Source: Prochlorococcus sp. AG-402-I23
Lineage (GTDB): Bacteria; Cyanobacteriota; Cyanobacteriia; PCC-6307; Cyanobiaceae
Length of the DNA: 64,000 nucleotides
Reading direction: 5' to 3'
Assembly (NCBI GenBank): GCA_003216915.1
Contig: QCIB01000006.1
Location: 1 to 64,000 of the forward strand
The position numbers and the translations under genes were made by a program. How positions within the stretch are numbered: position 1 is the first letter of the stretch; the number at the start of each line of letters is the position of its first letter. Below are positions 35,163 to 47,641 of this stretch, one piece after another. The notes under the pieces were generated by a model. That model was not told where the DNA came from. It saw only the letters and a list, made by a program, of their open reading frames with translations, and ran no database searches.

Positions 35163-35531
35163 ATGGGAACTTCTCAAAAAAAAGAACCAAATGTTACTGG
35201 TACTGAAAAAGAATTAACTCCAGATCAAACTCTTGGATTAGTTAGCCTAAGCTTAATGCAAAAACTATCTCAGAAAGACCCATCTTTTAGTTGGTTAGAA
35301 GAAGATAAAATTGAGAAAGTAAATCTTAAGAACCTTAGAGATAGATTGGAGTTAACCCAATTAGCTATAAATACTGGAGCACCTTTAACGACTTCAGAAG
35401 TGACAGCTTTAATTGGCGCAAAGCCCGGGAAATCTAAGTTAGAAAGAGCAGGATTATTAGCAACGAAAATAGCTAGAAATGTGTGGAAGATATCAAAAAC
35501 TAGTCAAGGAAATTCCTTCTACAGAAATTAA
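35163..35531 (+). CDS. Uncharacterised protein with CsoS2-like VTGTEK motif, divergent from csoS1D
   Basis: 122 residues, ATG start. The N-terminal 20 residues are polar and probably disordered, with VTGTEK at 11-16. The same hexapeptide occurs in the C-terminal domain of CsoS2 in this window, where VTG repeats contact the shell. The remainder is helical and soluble (LTPDQTLGLVSLSLMQKLSQ, LKNLRDRLELTQLAINTG, APLTTSEVTALIGAKPG), with a basic C-terminus. I do not recognise a family. Neighbours are csoS1D, 97 bases away and divergent, and chlN downstream. A shell-associated role is inference. Confidence 0.7.
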   Translation: MGTSQKKEPNVTGTEKELTPDQTLGLVSLSLMQKLSQKDPSFSWLEEDKIEKVNLKNLRDRLELTQLAINTGAPLTTSEVTALIGAKPGKSKLERAGLLATKIARNVWKISKTSQGNSFYRN

Positions 35532-35679
35532 AACACGCCCCAAAAGTTTTTTTCATAATTCCCATTTAAGTATTTAAACATTCATATAAGTTTTTTAAAT
35601 GTGTTCATTTTGTAAGAGAACTTATTAATTACTTTCTTAAATTAAAAAGTTTATGCAAGCTTGAAATATAAGCTCTTGA

Positions 35680-36945
<1,266 letters not shown>

Positions 36946-36950
36946 AAACT

Positions 36951-38522
36951 ATGGAATTAACTCTTTGGACGTATGAAGGACCACCACATGTTGGTGCTAT
37001 GAGAATTGCCTCGTCAATGAAAGACATTCATTATGTGCTTCATGCCCCGCAAGGAGATACATATGCAGATCTTCTCTTTACAATGATCGAGAGGAGGGGG
37101 CAAAGGCCTCCAGTAACCTATACAACTTTTCAGGCTAGAGACCTTGGAGGCGATACAGCTGAATTAGTTAAGAAAAATATTAAAGAAGCGGTTGAACGAT
37201 TCAAACCCAAAACTCTTTTAGTCGGAGAGAGTTGTACAGCAGAACTTATCCAAGACCAACCTGGAGCTCTTGCGAAAGGGATGGGGTTTGATATCCCGAT
37301 TGTAAACCTTGAATTACCTGCTTATAGCAAGAAAGAAAATTGGGGGGCCTCGGAAACCTTTTATCAATTAACAAGAACCCTTTTAAAAGAAAAAGTAAGC
37401 TATTCAGAGAAAATAAGTCCTCTAAGGTGGAAGGAATTTGGCCGTAGACCAAAAGTCAATATACTTGGCCCTTCATTACTAGGATTTAGATGCAGAGATG
37501 ATGTAATAGAAATCCAACGCATACTTTCAGAGCAAGGAATAGATACAAACGTAGTTGCTCCATTAGGTGCTAGTCCAGATGATATTGAAAGACTAATTGA
37601 TGCTGAAATAAATATTAATCTTTATCCAGAAATTGCGGAAGCATCATGCGAATGGCTTAAACGGAACTTTGGAATGGAATATACAAACACTATTCCAATT
37701 GGAATAAAAAATACAATTGAATTTATAAATGAAGTTCATAAGAAATTAGATCTTCCTTTGACGAATAAAAAAGAATTAGAAAATAAATCAAAACTTCCTT
37801 GGTACTCAAAATCAGTTGACTCAAATTATCTGACTGGCAAAAGAGTTTTTATTTTTGGTGATGGAACACATGCAATTGCAGCAGCCAAAATTGCTAAGGA
37901 GGAATTAGGTTTTGAAGTGGTGGGTCTAGGAACATACAGCAGGGAGATGGCCAGACAAGTAAGAGCTACTGCAAAAGATCTAAATGTAGAAGCTCTGATA
38001 ACTAATAATTATCTAGAAGTGGAAGATGCTATGAAAAAAGCTGCCCCTGAACTAGTTTTAGGGACCCAAATGGAAAGGCATAGCGCAAAAAGACTCGGCA
38101 TTCCATGCTCAGTAATTAGTACTCCAATGCATGTTCAAGATGTTCCTGCAAGATATAGCCCTCAAATGGGTTGGGAAGGAGCAAATGTGATTTTTGATGA
38201 CTGGGTACATCCCCTAATGATGGGCTTAGAAGAGCATCTTATTGATATGTTCAAACATGACTTTGAGTTTGTTGATGGTCATCAAAGCCATTTAGGACAT
38301 ACAGCGACAAACACAAAGGATATTTTAAATTCTGACGAAAAAAAAGAAAAAAATAGTAAAGAAGGAATTATCTGGACTGAATCTGGTAGAGCTGAATTAA
38401 TAAAAGTTCCATTTTTTGTAAGAGGTAAAGTTAAAACAAATACTGAAAAATACGCAATCTTGAGAGGAATTCCAGAGATAAGCGATGAAACTCTTTACGA
38501 TGCCAAAGCATATTTCAGTTAA
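36951..38522 (+). CDS. chlB: Light-independent protochlorophyllide reductase subunit B
   Basis: 523 residues. [40 protein letters not shown] is the N-terminal family motif (given here as its start and end only in meaning: residues 4 to about 43), with Asp36 as the known cluster ligand position. [17 protein letters not shown] carries a conserved Cys. The C-terminal [23 protein letters not shown]-type domain closes over the substrate. ATG start; directly follows chlN. Confidence 0.97.
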   Translation: MELTLWTYEGPPHVGAMRIASSMKDIHYVLHAPQGDTYADLLFTMIERRGQRPPVTYTTFQARDLGGDTAELVKKNIKEAVERFKPKTLLVGESCTAELIQDQPGALAKGMGFDIPIVNLELPAYSKKENWGASETFYQLTRTLLKEKVSYSEKISPLRWKEFGRRPKVNILGPSLLGFRCRDDVIEIQRILSEQGIDTNVVAPLGASPDDIERLIDAEININLYPEIAEASCEWLKRNFGMEYTNTIPIGIKNTIEFINEVHKKLDLPLTNKKELENKSKLPWYSKSVDSNYLTGKRVFIFGDGTHAIAAAKIAKEELGFEVVGLGTYSREMARQVRATAKDLNVEALITNNYLEVEDAMKKAAPELVLGTQMERHSAKRLGIPCSVISTPMHVQDVPARYSPQMGWEGANVIFDDWVHPLMMGLEEHLIDMFKHDFEFVDGHQSHLGHTATNTKDILNSDEKKEKNSKEGIIWTESGRAELIKVPFFVRGKVKTNTEKYAILRGIPEISDETLYDAKAYFS

Positions 38523-38549
38523 TTTTTACTAATAAACTATAATTAAGTC

Positions 38550-38567
38550 ATGAGTATTTTCACTCAT
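38550..38567 (+). repeat. Inverted repeat after chlB
   Basis: ATGAGT (38550-38555) and ACTCAT (38562-38567) pair around ATTTTC, 27 bases after the chlB stop. No T-run follows, so it is at best a weak terminator or a processing hairpin between chlB and chlL. Confidence 0.4.
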
Positions 38568-38605
38568 AATCTAATAGATTTAATCTTAAAAATCCAGTTA
38601 TAAGA

Positions 38606-38659
38606 ACATATTTCCCGCTTTTAATACAATTAAATACATATTTGTTTAGAAACATATTT
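38606..38659. promoter_or_regulatory. Three ACATATTT direct repeats upstream of chlL
   Basis: Exact copies at 38606-38613, 38636-38643 and 38652-38659, spaced 30 and 16 bases, in the 189-base gap before chlL. The gap indicates that chlL has its own promoter despite lying behind chlNB. The repeats may be binding sites for a light or redox regulator; chance is possible in AT-rich DNA. Confidence 0.4.
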
Positions 38660-38711
38660 CATGTGTATTTGCGCTGCAAGAATATAAATAATAATGTGTT
38701 TTTAGATTTAA

Positions 38712-39599
<888 letters not shown>

Positions 39600-39605
39600 T
39601 CTAAA

Positions 39606-40610
39606 TTAATCTAATCCAACTAATTGGCTTGTTAAATCATAAGTTTGTTGAGAGGTCTTCGTATCAATTATTCTTTTTGACAACTTTTGAGAAAAAGCTT
39701 TTCTGCCAGTTTTCTGACGATTTCCCCAGCTCCAATGGACTGATGGTTTAGCAAATTCTTTATAAGTTGCCACTTGAGCGACCCTCTCTCCTGCCAGTCT
39801 TTGTGAAACATATCCTTTTGTTATGAATTTTTGAAATATCGGGAAAAGGAATCTAAATAACCAAGGTGTATCTCTAAAAAGTTTTGTATCAGCAACACAT
39901 CCAGGATATAGAGAATTTACAATAATCTCCTCTGCAGGATATCTTTTTGATAATTCCTGAACGGTCACCATATTGCAAAGTTTACTATCCTTATAAGCCT
40001 TACCAGGTTTAAATTTCTTTCCATTCGCCATACTTATTGGAGATAAAAAACCATTTTTGAATCCAGATAAATCTCCCAAATCAGCTGGGGCAGGGATGGG
40101 GATCCTTCCTCCAAGTTCTGAATAATTAGCCGTAACAGTCCCTAATACTGTAATTCTTGGCTTGAATACAGTTGATTTGCCATTTAAAAGAATTTCTCTT
40201 TCAGAAGATAAAATATTTTCTATGAGTAGGTTTATCATAAGAAAATGCCCAAAATGATTTACTGCCATAGAGTTTTCAAACCCCTGAGCAGACCTTTCAG
40301 GTCTCTTTAGTCTCGGTTTATAAACTGCTGCATTACAAATAAGAGAATTTATTGGCTTCTTAAATCTTTCTAATATTTCATCGCAACCTTTTCTCACATC
40401 ATCCAAGTTAGAAAGATCTATTTCTATAAAGTGAACATTTTTAACTTCCTCTTTTGTCAAGAATTCCTCAGCTATTTTTATAGCTCTTTTATTTGATCGA
40501 TTAACAGCTATAACCTCCCATCCAAATCTTAATAGAGGTTTTAGAGTATTTAATCCAACTCCTGAAGTTGTTCCTGTTATTAGGACTAAACCCTTAATGT
40601 TCTCACTCAC
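39606..40610 (-). CDS. por: Light-dependent protochlorophyllide oxidoreductase POR (GTG start)
   Basis: Uses light and NADPH to reduce protochlorophyllide to chlorophyllide. An SDR with the NADPH motif TGTTSGVG near residue 12, ICNAAVYKPRLKRPERSAQGF, and the catalytic pair in KAYKDSKLCN. I use the GTG at 40610 (334 residues); a TTG two codons earlier would also be possible. It lies tail to tail with chlL, so both routes to chlorophyllide are encoded next to each other. Confidence 0.95.
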   Translation of the reverse strand: MSENIKGLVLITGTTSGVGLNTLKPLLRFGWEVIAVNRSNKRAIKIAEEFLTKEEVKNVHFIEIDLSNLDDVRKGCDEILERFKKPINSLICNAAVYKPRLKRPERSAQGFENSMAVNHFGHFLMINLLIENILSSEREILLNGKSTVFKPRITVLGTVTANYSELGGRIPIPAPADLGDLSGFKNGFLSPISMANGKKFKPGKAYKDSKLCNMVTVQELSKRYPAEEIIVNSLYPGCVADTKLFRDTPWLFRFLFPIFQKFITKGYVSQRLAGERVAQVATYKEFAKPSVHWSWGNRQKTGRKAFSQKLSKRIIDTKTSQQTYDLTSQLVGLD

Positions 40611-40664
40611 TAGCAAAAAAAATAATTGAAAAATGAAAAGTAGAATGATTCAAGATCATCCTTA

Positions 40665-41012
40665 TCAACGCCATATTACTCTGATTATGTCCCTAGAAAT
40701 TATTTGATCCTGATCCTTCATAAATCTTTGCTCACCTTCATAAGAGAATAAATTATCAAACTTATCTGTTAAAACATTAAATCTATATCGTTCGTATAAA
40801 AATGAGTCTTCAATTTCCTTTAATCTGGTCAACCTTACTTTAGAACTATAGCCAAGTTTAATCAGACTTATTATTGCTAAAAGGGAAAAGCTAATTTTTA
40901 TAATTAAAAAAATAAATGATACAAAATTATCCTGTTTCTGTTGTCTTTTTATAAATAGAGACCCTAGATATTTTTTGTGGAAAATACTATTTTTATAAAA
41001 AGATTTTGACAA
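40665..41012 (-). CDS. Small single-pass membrane protein, unknown function (TTG start)
   Basis: 115 residues without a family I recognise. A basic N-terminus (KSFYKNSIFHKKYLG) precedes one hydrophobic helix at about residues 31-54 (FIFLIIKISFSLLAIISL). Then comes a charged, probably lumenal or cytosolic, helical tail with LTRLKEIEDSFLYERYRF, which could be a coiled coil. No ATG is available near the N-terminus; TTG at 41012 is the likely start. It lies between por and psaM on the same strand; a photosystem link is only positional. Confidence 0.55.
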   Translation of the reverse strand: MSKSFYKNSIFHKKYLGSLFIKRQQKQDNFVSFIFLIIKISFSLLAIISLIKLGYSSKVRLTRLKEIEDSFLYERYRFNVLTDKFDNLFSYEGEQRFMKDQDQIISRDIIRVIWR

Positions 41013-41097
41013 AATAAGTACTTGATATTTTTACTGAATAAATCAATTCAGTCTTACTTTATTATTACCTTATAAATTTTAAATTTTCTAATAAACT

Positions 41098-41202
41098 TTA
41101 GTTCCTACCTAAACTAATTCCTAGTCTTAATGCTAAAACTCCTGCATGCATAACAACTATGAGGCTTAATGCAATAAGATTTATTGTTTGAGTTGGCTCC
41201 AT
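41098..41202 (-). CDS. psaM: Photosystem I reaction centre subunit XII PsaM
   Basis: A 34-residue single-helix subunit that helps hold the photosystem I trimer. [21 protein letters not shown]-type sequence followed by [13 protein letters not shown] matches PsaM. The frame continues 38 codons upstream but that part is AT-rich and non-coding in character, so the ATG at 41202 is used. A 136-base gap to the divergent lplA-like gene leaves room for its promoter. Confidence 0.95.
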   Translation of the reverse strand: MEPTQTINLIALSLIVVMHAGVLALRLGISLGRN

Positions 41203-41338
41203 GGTAAAAAAATTATTTTCTATATTCTCCACCGAAAAGAGAAGATTTGAGACACTATTACAAAATGATGTTACGTAATTAACAAATTGAAAGAAAAAAT
41301 TTATTGAAATTATCATAAATAAACCTACAAAGTTAATT

Positions 41339-42031
41339 TTGGGAATTGAAAATCAGGCTTTAATTTTTTCAACAAATAATTTACCTGGATTTGATCAAAT
41401 GGCTTTAGATTTAAATTCTTTAGATCAGACAATTTCGAATCCTGAAATAATTCTCACATTGAGGTTCTACTATTGGACTGGGGATTGGCTTTCAATTGGC
41501 TATCACCAAAAGGAAATTCCTATTCATTGGAAAAATTTATTATCTAATGGAGAAATTAATATTGTTAGACGTCCCTCTGGAGGGGGGGCAGTTCTGCATT
41601 CGGGAGGCATAACATATGCATTAACATTTAAAAAAACTTACTATAAAGTCTTAAGTTATGAAATGGTTAATAATTGGTTAATTAAAAGTTTTAGAGAATT
41701 AGGTCTAAACTTACAATATGGTAATTTACGAAAATCAAGCATTAAAACAAATTGTTTTGGGACTTCATTAATTTCCGATTTAGTTGATCAGGATGGGTTT
41801 AAGAGAATAGGTAGTGCTCAATTTCGTAAAAAAGGCGCATTCCTTCAACATGGAGAAATCCAAACAAATCCTTCAAGAGATTTGTGGTTCAAATTATTCA
41901 AAGAAGAAGCTCCACCAAAAGTAAATTTAAAACTAACAAATGATGAAATAGTTCAATATTTGAGAAATTCATTCCGAAAAAATAAATCAAATATAAATTT
42001 CAAAAATATTGCCATAGATAATAAAAAATAG
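41339..42031 (+). CDS. Lipoate-protein ligase A-like protein (TTG start)
   Basis: 230 residues of the BPL/LplA/LipB family. [19 protein letters not shown] is the nucleotide/lipoyl binding motif, and [19 protein letters not shown] includes the family lysine. It lacks the C-terminal accessory domain of E. coli LplA, so it could be a ligase needing a partner or an octanoyl transferase. The TTG at 41339 starts a full first strand; the first ATG (in FDQMALD) would cut it. Convergent with the M50 gene. Confidence 0.8.
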   Translation: MGIENQALIFSTNNLPGFDQMALDLNSLDQTISNPEIILTLRFYYWTGDWLSIGYHQKEIPIHWKNLLSNGEINIVRRPSGGGAVLHSGGITYALTFKKTYYKVLSYEMVNNWLIKSFRELGLNLQYGNLRKSSIKTNCFGTSLISDLVDQDGFKRIGSAQFRKKGAFLQHGEIQTNPSRDLWFKLFKEEAPPKVNLKLTNDEIVQYLRNSFRKNKSNINFKNIAIDNKK

Positions 42032-42053
42032 AAAATTTTAATGACAAGAATTA

Positions 42054-43277
42054 TTAAAGATCTCCTTTCTGCTTCATTGAATTAATTATTCTAGGCAATT
42101 CAATTCCTAAGGGATAATGATTTTTAAAGTTTAATTTGTTGACAATATCTGAAGGCAAATTAAAACCTAATTTATTCAATACAAAGTTTCCAATTTTTGA
42201 CCTATCAATTATCCCCAAAGGAATATCTGCAGAATTGAGAACCAATAAAAAACCTTCATTTGTTTCTTCAAGTCTTTCTATAGTTCTCCATAATTTATAG
42301 TTATGAGATACACTTTCAAAACTATCGATTGGTTTCTTAAAATCTCCAACAAAGTTCCGTTCCCATTTTTTTAAGGAAACAGTTTTTAAAATATTCTCGT
42401 CAACAAAACCGGTCCATCTACCATTATTAGTAACAAAAAAATATTTATCCGATGCATCTTTCTTATTTTTTATTAATTTATTAAATTCTGAGAAATTTGA
42501 ATCGTATTCAATTTTCCTCAAAGGCTTTAGTTTGATCTCAGAAACTTTACTAAATTTAAGTATGTTTTCAATTTTAAAAAATTGACTTTCAGATTTCGAA
42601 GAATTAACTCCAAACAAGCCTAAAAAAGAAAGAATAAAACCAAAGTAAAAGTTAAATCTAAATAAACAAACTATCCCAAAAAATAAAACAAAAAAAGATA
42701 ATAATAAATTAACTTTATTGAGGAAATTTCTTCCTTTATTTTTACTCCCAGAGAAATGCCAAATAATACTTTTTAATAAATTCCCTCCATCTAAAGATCC
42801 AATTGGAATCAAATTTAAGAAGCCCAAGAATAAATTAAATATACCTACTCTAGAAATTACATTAACTGCTATTTGTTCTTGAGATGCACTGTTATTACTA
42901 ATTAAAAGTAGGATAGATGCTGTAGCGAAACATAAAAGAGGTCTTACAATTGCAATTTTTATATTACCTAAAGCAGTTTGACAATACTTATCTATTTGTA
43001 AAATTGCACCTAAAAAATAAAAAGTAATTTTTTTTATTTTTACACCCTGATTAAGTGAAACAAACGTATGAAAAACCTCATGAAAAATAATTGAAGATAA
43101 TAAGAAAAAAGAAGTTAAAAATCCTATCATCCAAGATTCTCTAATATTATAAATATCACCTGAAGTTAAATTAACCTGATTACTTATACTCCATGAGAAT
43201 AAAAAGAGAATAGCAAACCAATAAGGGTGAACTTTAAAGGGAATTCCCCATATTTTAAAAATTTGCCAACTTCTCAA
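42054..43277 (-). CDS. Site-2 protease family (M50) membrane metalloprotease with CBS-like tail (TTG start)
   Basis: 407 residues. WQIFKIWGIPFKVHPYWF is a typical start. The zinc motif HEVFH is in IIFHEVFHTFVSL, and the third ligand region is NLIPIGSLDGGNLL. There are about six membrane helices to residue 215. The last 170 residues (WTGFVDENIL, IPLGIIDRSKIGNFV) look like a degenerate CBS pair. Such proteases release membrane-bound regulators. TTG at 43277 is the likely start, since no ATG precedes the conserved N-terminus. Confidence 0.85.
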   Translation of the reverse strand: MRSWQIFKIWGIPFKVHPYWFAILFLFSWSISNQVNLTSGDIYNIRESWMIGFLTSFFLLSSIIFHEVFHTFVSLNQGVKIKKITFYFLGAILQIDKYCQTALGNIKIAIVRPLLCFATASILLLISNNSASQEQIAVNVISRVGIFNLFLGFLNLIPIGSLDGGNLLKSIIWHFSGSKNKGRNFLNKVNLLLSFFVLFFGIVCLFRFNFYFGFILSFLGLFGVNSSKSESQFFKIENILKFSKVSEIKLKPLRKIEYDSNFSEFNKLIKNKKDASDKYFFVTNNGRWTGFVDENILKTVSLKKWERNFVGDFKKPIDSFESVSHNYKLWRTIERLEETNEGFLLVLNSADIPLGIIDRSKIGNFVLNKLGFNLPSDIVNKLNFKNHYPLGIELPRIINSMKQKGDL

Positions 43278-43332
43278 AAATAATCTCCGCTATATTTAGC
43301 AATAATATTAATTTTACATAAAGGCTAATTAT

Positions 43333-43989
43333 ATGCCCAAGAGTAATACTTTAATTAAAATTTGTGGCCTAACCTCAGAAGAACAAGCTCTTCAAGTAGC
43401 AAAATTAGGAGCGCATGCTATCGGCATTATTTCCGTGGAAGAGTCACCAAGATATATATCAGCTGAAATTAAGAAAAATATTTTTACAACCTTAGAAAGG
43501 TTCTATCCAAAAATCGAGAGGGTATCAGTTGTACAAAATTGTCCCATAGACTTAATTATTAAAAATTTCTTAGGAAATCCAAGTGAAACTATCATTCAAT
43601 TACATGGAGATGAAGATATTGATTATTGCAAAAAAATAAGGAAAAAAATTCCCAATATTAGCCTATGGAAGGCTTTCAGAATAAAAACGGAAAAGGACAT
43701 AGATAAAATAAAACCTTATGAGGATTTTGTAGATGCGATACTACTTGATTCTTGGAATAAAGAAACTTATGGAGGTTCAGGGAAAAAAATAAATTCTATT
43801 TATTTAAAGAATTTGCAATTTAGCAAACCATGGTGGCTGGCAGGTGGAATATCAATTGAATGGATTGATGAAATCCTTACTGACTTCAAACCAGATGGAT
43901 TAGATATCTCAAGTAGTATTGAAATATCTCCAGGTTTAAAAGATATTAAAAAAACAGAAGATCTTTTTAATTTTTTAAAAAGAAATTAG
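43333..43989 (+). CDS. trpF: Phosphoribosylanthranilate isomerase TrpF
   Basis: Third step from anthranilate to tryptophan. 218 residues: KICGLTSEEQALQVAKLGAHAIGII holds the catalytic Cys, IIQLHGDED and AILLDSWNKETYGGSGKKIN holds the catalytic Asp, and WWLAGGIS plus GLDISSSIEISPGLKD bind phosphate. ATG start. Its end overlaps the end of folE by four bases. Confidence 0.97.
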   Translation: MPKSNTLIKICGLTSEEQALQVAKLGAHAIGIISVEESPRYISAEIKKNIFTTLERFYPKIERVSVVQNCPIDLIIKNFLGNPSETIIQLHGDEDIDYCKKIRKKIPNISLWKAFRIKTEKDIDKIKPYEDFVDAILLDSWNKETYGGSGKKINSIYLKNLQFSKPWWLAGGISIEWIDEILTDFKPDGLDISSSIEISPGLKDIKKTEDLFNFLKRN

Positions 43990-44726
43990 TAATTATTAGT
44001 AGCGGACTGCTGTTTTACAAGCTCAAAAAATTCTTGTTTTAAACTTAAATCGTGTCTAAAATCGCCTCTAACCACAGAATTAATCATACTTGTATTTGGT
44101 TCTTTGACTCCCCTCCACTTCATACAATAATGTTGGGCCTTTACAATAATACCTAAACCTTTAGGTTCACACAGTTTTTCAATTTCATCTGCAAGGATCA
44201 TTACAGCTTCTTCCTGAATATGAGGTCTTGAAAAAACCCAATCAGCAACTCTCGCAAATTTTGAAAGTCCTATGACTTTATTTCCAGGTTTAATACCTAT
44301 CCAACACTCTCCTAGAATTGGAACTAAGTGATGTGAACATGCAGATCTGACCGAAATTGGACCAACTGTATAAATTTCATCAAGATTCTTGTCATTAGGG
44401 AAACTTGTAACTTTAGGTTGTTCATGATATCTGCCTTTAAAAACTTCATTTAGATACATTTTTGAAACTCTTTCAGCAGTTTCTTGAGTATTATGATCAT
44501 TTTCAACATCTATTACAAGGGACTTTAGTAAGTCTTTAACTCTTGAGGCTACTTCTTTTTCTAAAATTTCTAATTCACCAGGATTTATAAAATCAGAAAT
44601 ATTATCGTTAGCACTAAATCTTGTACCAGAATTCTTGATTCTTTCTCTTATAATTTCAGAAATTAGTTTATTAGTAATCTGGTCGTCAAAGTTTCTAATA
44701 TTATCGTTGGGTAATGTAGAGGTCAT
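43986..44726 (-). CDS. folE: GTP cyclohydrolase I
   Basis: Makes 7,8-dihydroneopterin triphosphate for folate and pterins. 246 residues. Zinc-site and catalytic segments RSACSHHLVPILGECWIGI, GLSKFARVADWVFSRPHIQEE and AQHYCMKWRGVKEPN are clear. The first 60 residues are a variable extension. ATG start. Its product is the substrate of QueD-type enzymes such as that at 8414. Confidence 0.96.
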   Translation of the reverse strand: MTSTLPNDNIRNFDDQITNKLISEIIRERIKNSGTRFSANDNISDFINPGELEILEKEVASRVKDLLKSLVIDVENDHNTQETAERVSKMYLNEVFKGRYHEQPKVTSFPNDKNLDEIYTVGPISVRSACSHHLVPILGECWIGIKPGNKVIGLSKFARVADWVFSRPHIQEEAVMILADEIEKLCEPKGLGIIVKAQHYCMKWRGVKEPNTSMINSVVRGDFRHDLSLKQEFFELVKQQSATNNY

Positions 44727-44880
44727 AAAATTCTAAACAGAAAATTGTAAGCAACTTAATTAACTGTATCTTTCTAAAGCTTAATTGCTCATATACTATA
44801 TCACATTCTCTTGTTCAATCGGGTTCAAATAGCACTAAAAAAAAATCACTGTTTAAAGGTTGAGCAGATAAACAGAATGT

Positions 44881-45588
44881 TTAAAAGGCTCCGCCAGAAG
44901 GCATCAAAGTCAAGTCTTCGATCAATTGTGATTCAGGTTTTTGAGCCATGTAGAGAATAGTTTCTGATACCTCGTTTGAGGAGAGCATAGAAGTTCTATC
45001 AAAATCAGAATTGATTGATTCGGAGTCCCAAAGAGGAGTATTTACTGAACCAAGAGTTATTGTGCACGCTCTTATTGAATTAGATCTCTCCTCCTCCCTC
45101 AAGCATTTAGTAAACATAGCTAGTGCAGATTTTGAAACACAATAAGCTCCCCATTGGGGGAATGCATTATAGGAAGCATGACTACTAACATTAATAACTA
45201 AACCACCATTTTTTCTCATTTGAGGAATTATTGAACTACAAATTTGAAAAACACTTGTAAGGTTTATTTGAATAGTTTGTTCCCATTGACCTAATTCCAT
45301 TTCAACTAAAGGGCCATTAAATGCGCAACCTGCATTATTAATCAATACTGAAGGGCACCCATACTTCTCAATTGCCTCTTTAACACAATGCTCTATTTCT
45401 AGAGGATTAGATAAATCACATTTTACTAGGTTAATTTTTGATTTAGTGGTCAACAATTCGCTCTTTAGTTTCTCCATTAAATCCATATTCCTGGAGAGTA
45501 AAATTAAATCCCAGCCAGCATTGGCAAAAGTAATTGCGGTAGATCTACCAATACCTTTCGTAGCACCCGTTATAAAAGCTAGTTTCAA
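44881..45588 (-). CDS. Short-chain dehydrogenase/reductase next to accA (TTG start)
   Basis: A classical SDR: LAFITGATKGIGRSTAI, INNAGCAFNGPL, INVSSHASYNAFPQWGAYCVSKSAL with the Ser-Tyr-Lys triad. I start at the TTG at 45588, two bases after the accA stop, giving 235 residues. Another TTG at 45630 would overlap accA by 41 bases. The substrate is unknown. It is the last gene of the leftward run ado, aar, accA, SDR, so a role with fatty aldehydes or acyl groups is possible. Confidence 0.85.
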   Translation of the reverse strand: MKLAFITGATKGIGRSTAITFANAGWDLILLSRNMDLMEKLKSELLTTKSKINLVKCDLSNPLEIEHCVKEAIEKYGCPSVLINNAGCAFNGPLVEMELGQWEQTIQINLTSVFQICSSIIPQMRKNGGLVINVSSHASYNAFPQWGAYCVSKSALAMFTKCLREEERSNSIRACTITLGSVNTPLWDSESINSDFDRTSMLSSNEVSETILYMAQKPESQLIEDLTLMPSGGAF

Positions 45589-45589
45589 G

Positions 45590-46597
45590 TTATTCAGTTT
45601 TTTGGGGAATTTCACTATAAATCTCTTCAATATTATTTGCTTCGATAAATTTACCTAAAACCCTAAATTTTTTGTATCTTTCCTCAATTAATTCGTCTTC
45701 AGGCATTTGCAGTAAAGCATTAAGGTGTTTCTCAATAGCCTCTTTTAATGTGTTACCAGCATCTAAAGGAGCCCAATTATTCCCACCAGAAGGTTCTGGT
45801 AATACCTCATCTATTATACCTAATTTAAGTAAATCTTTACCTGTAATTTTAAGTGCTGATGCAGCTTCTGGTGCCTTCGCAGCATCTCTCCACAAAATTG
45901 ATGCACATGCTTCCGGACTAGCAACTGTGTAAACACTGTGTTCAAACATTAGTAACCTATCGGCAACACCTATTCCAAGTGCGCCTCCTGAACCTCCTTC
46001 TCCAATGACAGTAGCCACAATTGGAACTTTCAATCCAAACATTTCTCGAAGGTTTCTTGCAATCGCTTCACCTTGACCTTGTTCTTCAGCTTTTAAACCA
46101 GCATAAGCTCCAGGAGTATCAATAAATGTAAGAATTGGCAGAGAGAATCTATTTGCATGCTGCATTAATCTAAGAGCTTTTCTGTAACCTCCTGGTTTTG
46201 CCATCCCAAAGTTTCTTACTACATTTTCTTTTGTGTCCCTTCCTTTCTGATGACCTAACATCAACACTGGTCTATTATTTATCGAGCCTATCCCCCCAAT
46301 TAGTGCCATATCATCGCCACCATTTCTGTCTCCATGTAATTCGATCCAGTCATCGCAAAACATTTGAACAAAGTCCAAAGTACTTGGTCTTTGAGGATGT
46401 CTAGCTACCTGAATCTTTTGAGCAGGGGTGAGGGATTTAAATATTTCTTCTCTTCTTCTAGCAGCTAAGGTTTCAAGCTGTAAAAGTTGTTGACTAACAT
46501 CTACCTCTGAATCTCGAGCCAATTCTTTAATTTGCTCTATCTGCTTCTCAAGTTCGACAAGAGGCTTTTCAAAATCAAGAAGGTAACGTTTAGCCAT
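45590..46597 (-). CDS. accA: Acetyl-CoA carboxylase carboxyltransferase subunit alpha
   Basis: Transfers CO2 from biotin to acetyl-CoA, first committed step of fatty acid synthesis. 335 residues: [59 protein letters not shown], and the oxyanion region [19 protein letters not shown] start, three bases after the aar stop. Linkage to aar is well known in cyanobacteria. Confidence 0.98.
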   Translation of the reverse strand: MAKRYLLDFEKPLVELEKQIEQIKELARDSEVDVSQQLLQLETLAARRREEIFKSLTPAQKIQVARHPQRPSTLDFVQMFCDDWIELHGDRNGGDDMALIGGIGSINNRPVLMLGHQKGRDTKENVVRNFGMAKPGGYRKALRLMQHANRFSLPILTFIDTPGAYAGLKAEEQGQGEAIARNLREMFGLKVPIVATVIGEGGSGGALGIGVADRLLMFEHSVYTVASPEACASILWRDAAKAPEAASALKITGKDLLKLGIIDEVLPEPSGGNNWAPLDAGNTLKEAIEKHLNALLQMPEDELIEERYKKFRVLGKFIEANNIEEIYSEIPQKTE

Positions 46598-46600
46598 AAT

Positions 46601-47641
46601 TTAGACAGTTAATACTTTAGGCTGCTTATCAAGTCCAATAGCGGAAAAACCATGTTTTAAAGAAGCTGCTCCAATAAATTCCATCTTTTCAAGGGAAATG
46701 TTATTTCTTCCCCAACTAAAGTTTGTATGACACTTTTCAAATTCTAAAATCATAGCTTCTGCAAAGCAAGCAAACATCTCTCGCTGAGGGTTTTGCATTT
46801 CCGCAAGTTCCATCATATTCCAACCAATATCATTGAAAAACTCTACTATGCCTCCTTTTAAAACATAAATATTTTCACCCTGAAATTTCTCATCAAGATT
46901 TTTGGGGTATCCACCATCAATCATTAAACATGGTTTTTTTAAGTTATCAGTATCAATTTCAATAGTTTTAGGCATACTTGCAACCCACACAACAATATCC
47001 GCTTGAGGTAATGCCTCATCTAAACTTGTTATGGTGCCACCATCTAATTCTTTTTGTAACAGCGCTAGAGGTTCTTGTTGTCTTGCTACCATAAGAAGTT
47101 CTGAAATCCCAGTTTTATTGATAAGCCACCTACAAACAGCACTACCAATATCACCTGTAGCACCAATTACAGCAACAGTTGCTTTTTTAAGGTCTATCCC
47201 AATGCGAGGCGCATTTATCTCTAGTTGCTTACAAATAACCCAGGCGGTATGAGTATTGCCAGTAGTAAACCTTTCCCACTCTAATGCTGTATTTCTAATT
47301 TGTTTATGCTGTAGAAGATTAAAATTCTCAAAAATAATAGAAGTAAATCCTCCTAAAGCGGTAATGTTAATCCCTTTTTTCTGAGCTAGTTCCATAGCAT
47401 TTAGTACTTTTCTTCTAGCGGTTTTAAACCTAGAAAGCATTTCAGGAACAAAGCAAGAATCTATGTAGGAACCTTCAATAGATATTCCAGTAGCACTTTT
47501 AACTTCTACATTCTCAACCAATTGAGGAGGAGCTGTACACCAAACATCTAGGTCGCCATCTGCTATGTGATCAAAACCTAGTAATGAAGCTTTTCTTTTT
47601 GCATCTTCAAAACTAGTTGAGTGGCCTATTAACCCAAACAT
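46601..47641 (-). CDS. aar: Long-chain acyl-ACP reductase, aldehyde-forming (AAR)
   Basis: Reduces acyl-ACP to fatty aldehyde with NADPH, first step of alkane synthesis. 346 residues. [18 protein letters not shown] and [20 protein letters not shown] at the N-terminus, the NADPH motif [16 protein letters not shown], and the acylated Cys in [11 protein letters not shown] are all typical. ATG start. ado ends upstream with a 108-base gap. Confidence 0.96.
   Translation of the reverse strand: MFGLIGHSTSFEDAKRKASLLGFDHIADGDLDVWCTAPPQLVENVEVKSATGISIEGSYIDSCFVPEMLSRFKTARRKVLNAMELAQKKGINITALGGFTSIIFENFNLLQHKQIRNTALEWERFTTGNTHTAWVICKQLEINAPRIGIDLKKATVAVIGATGDIGSAVCRWLINKTGISELLMVARQQEPLALLQKELDGGTITSLDEALPQADIVVWVASMPKTIEIDTDNLKKPCLMIDGGYPKNLDEKFQGENIYVLKGGIVEFFNDIGWNMMELAEMQNPQREMFACFAEAMILEFEKCHTNFSWGRNNISLEKMEFIGAASLKHGFSAIGLDKQPKVLTV

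Noticed and set aside
41203-41316. N-terminal extension of psaM
   Set aside because: PsaM is a 31-35 residue protein; the extra frame is AT-rich and lacks a ribosome site.
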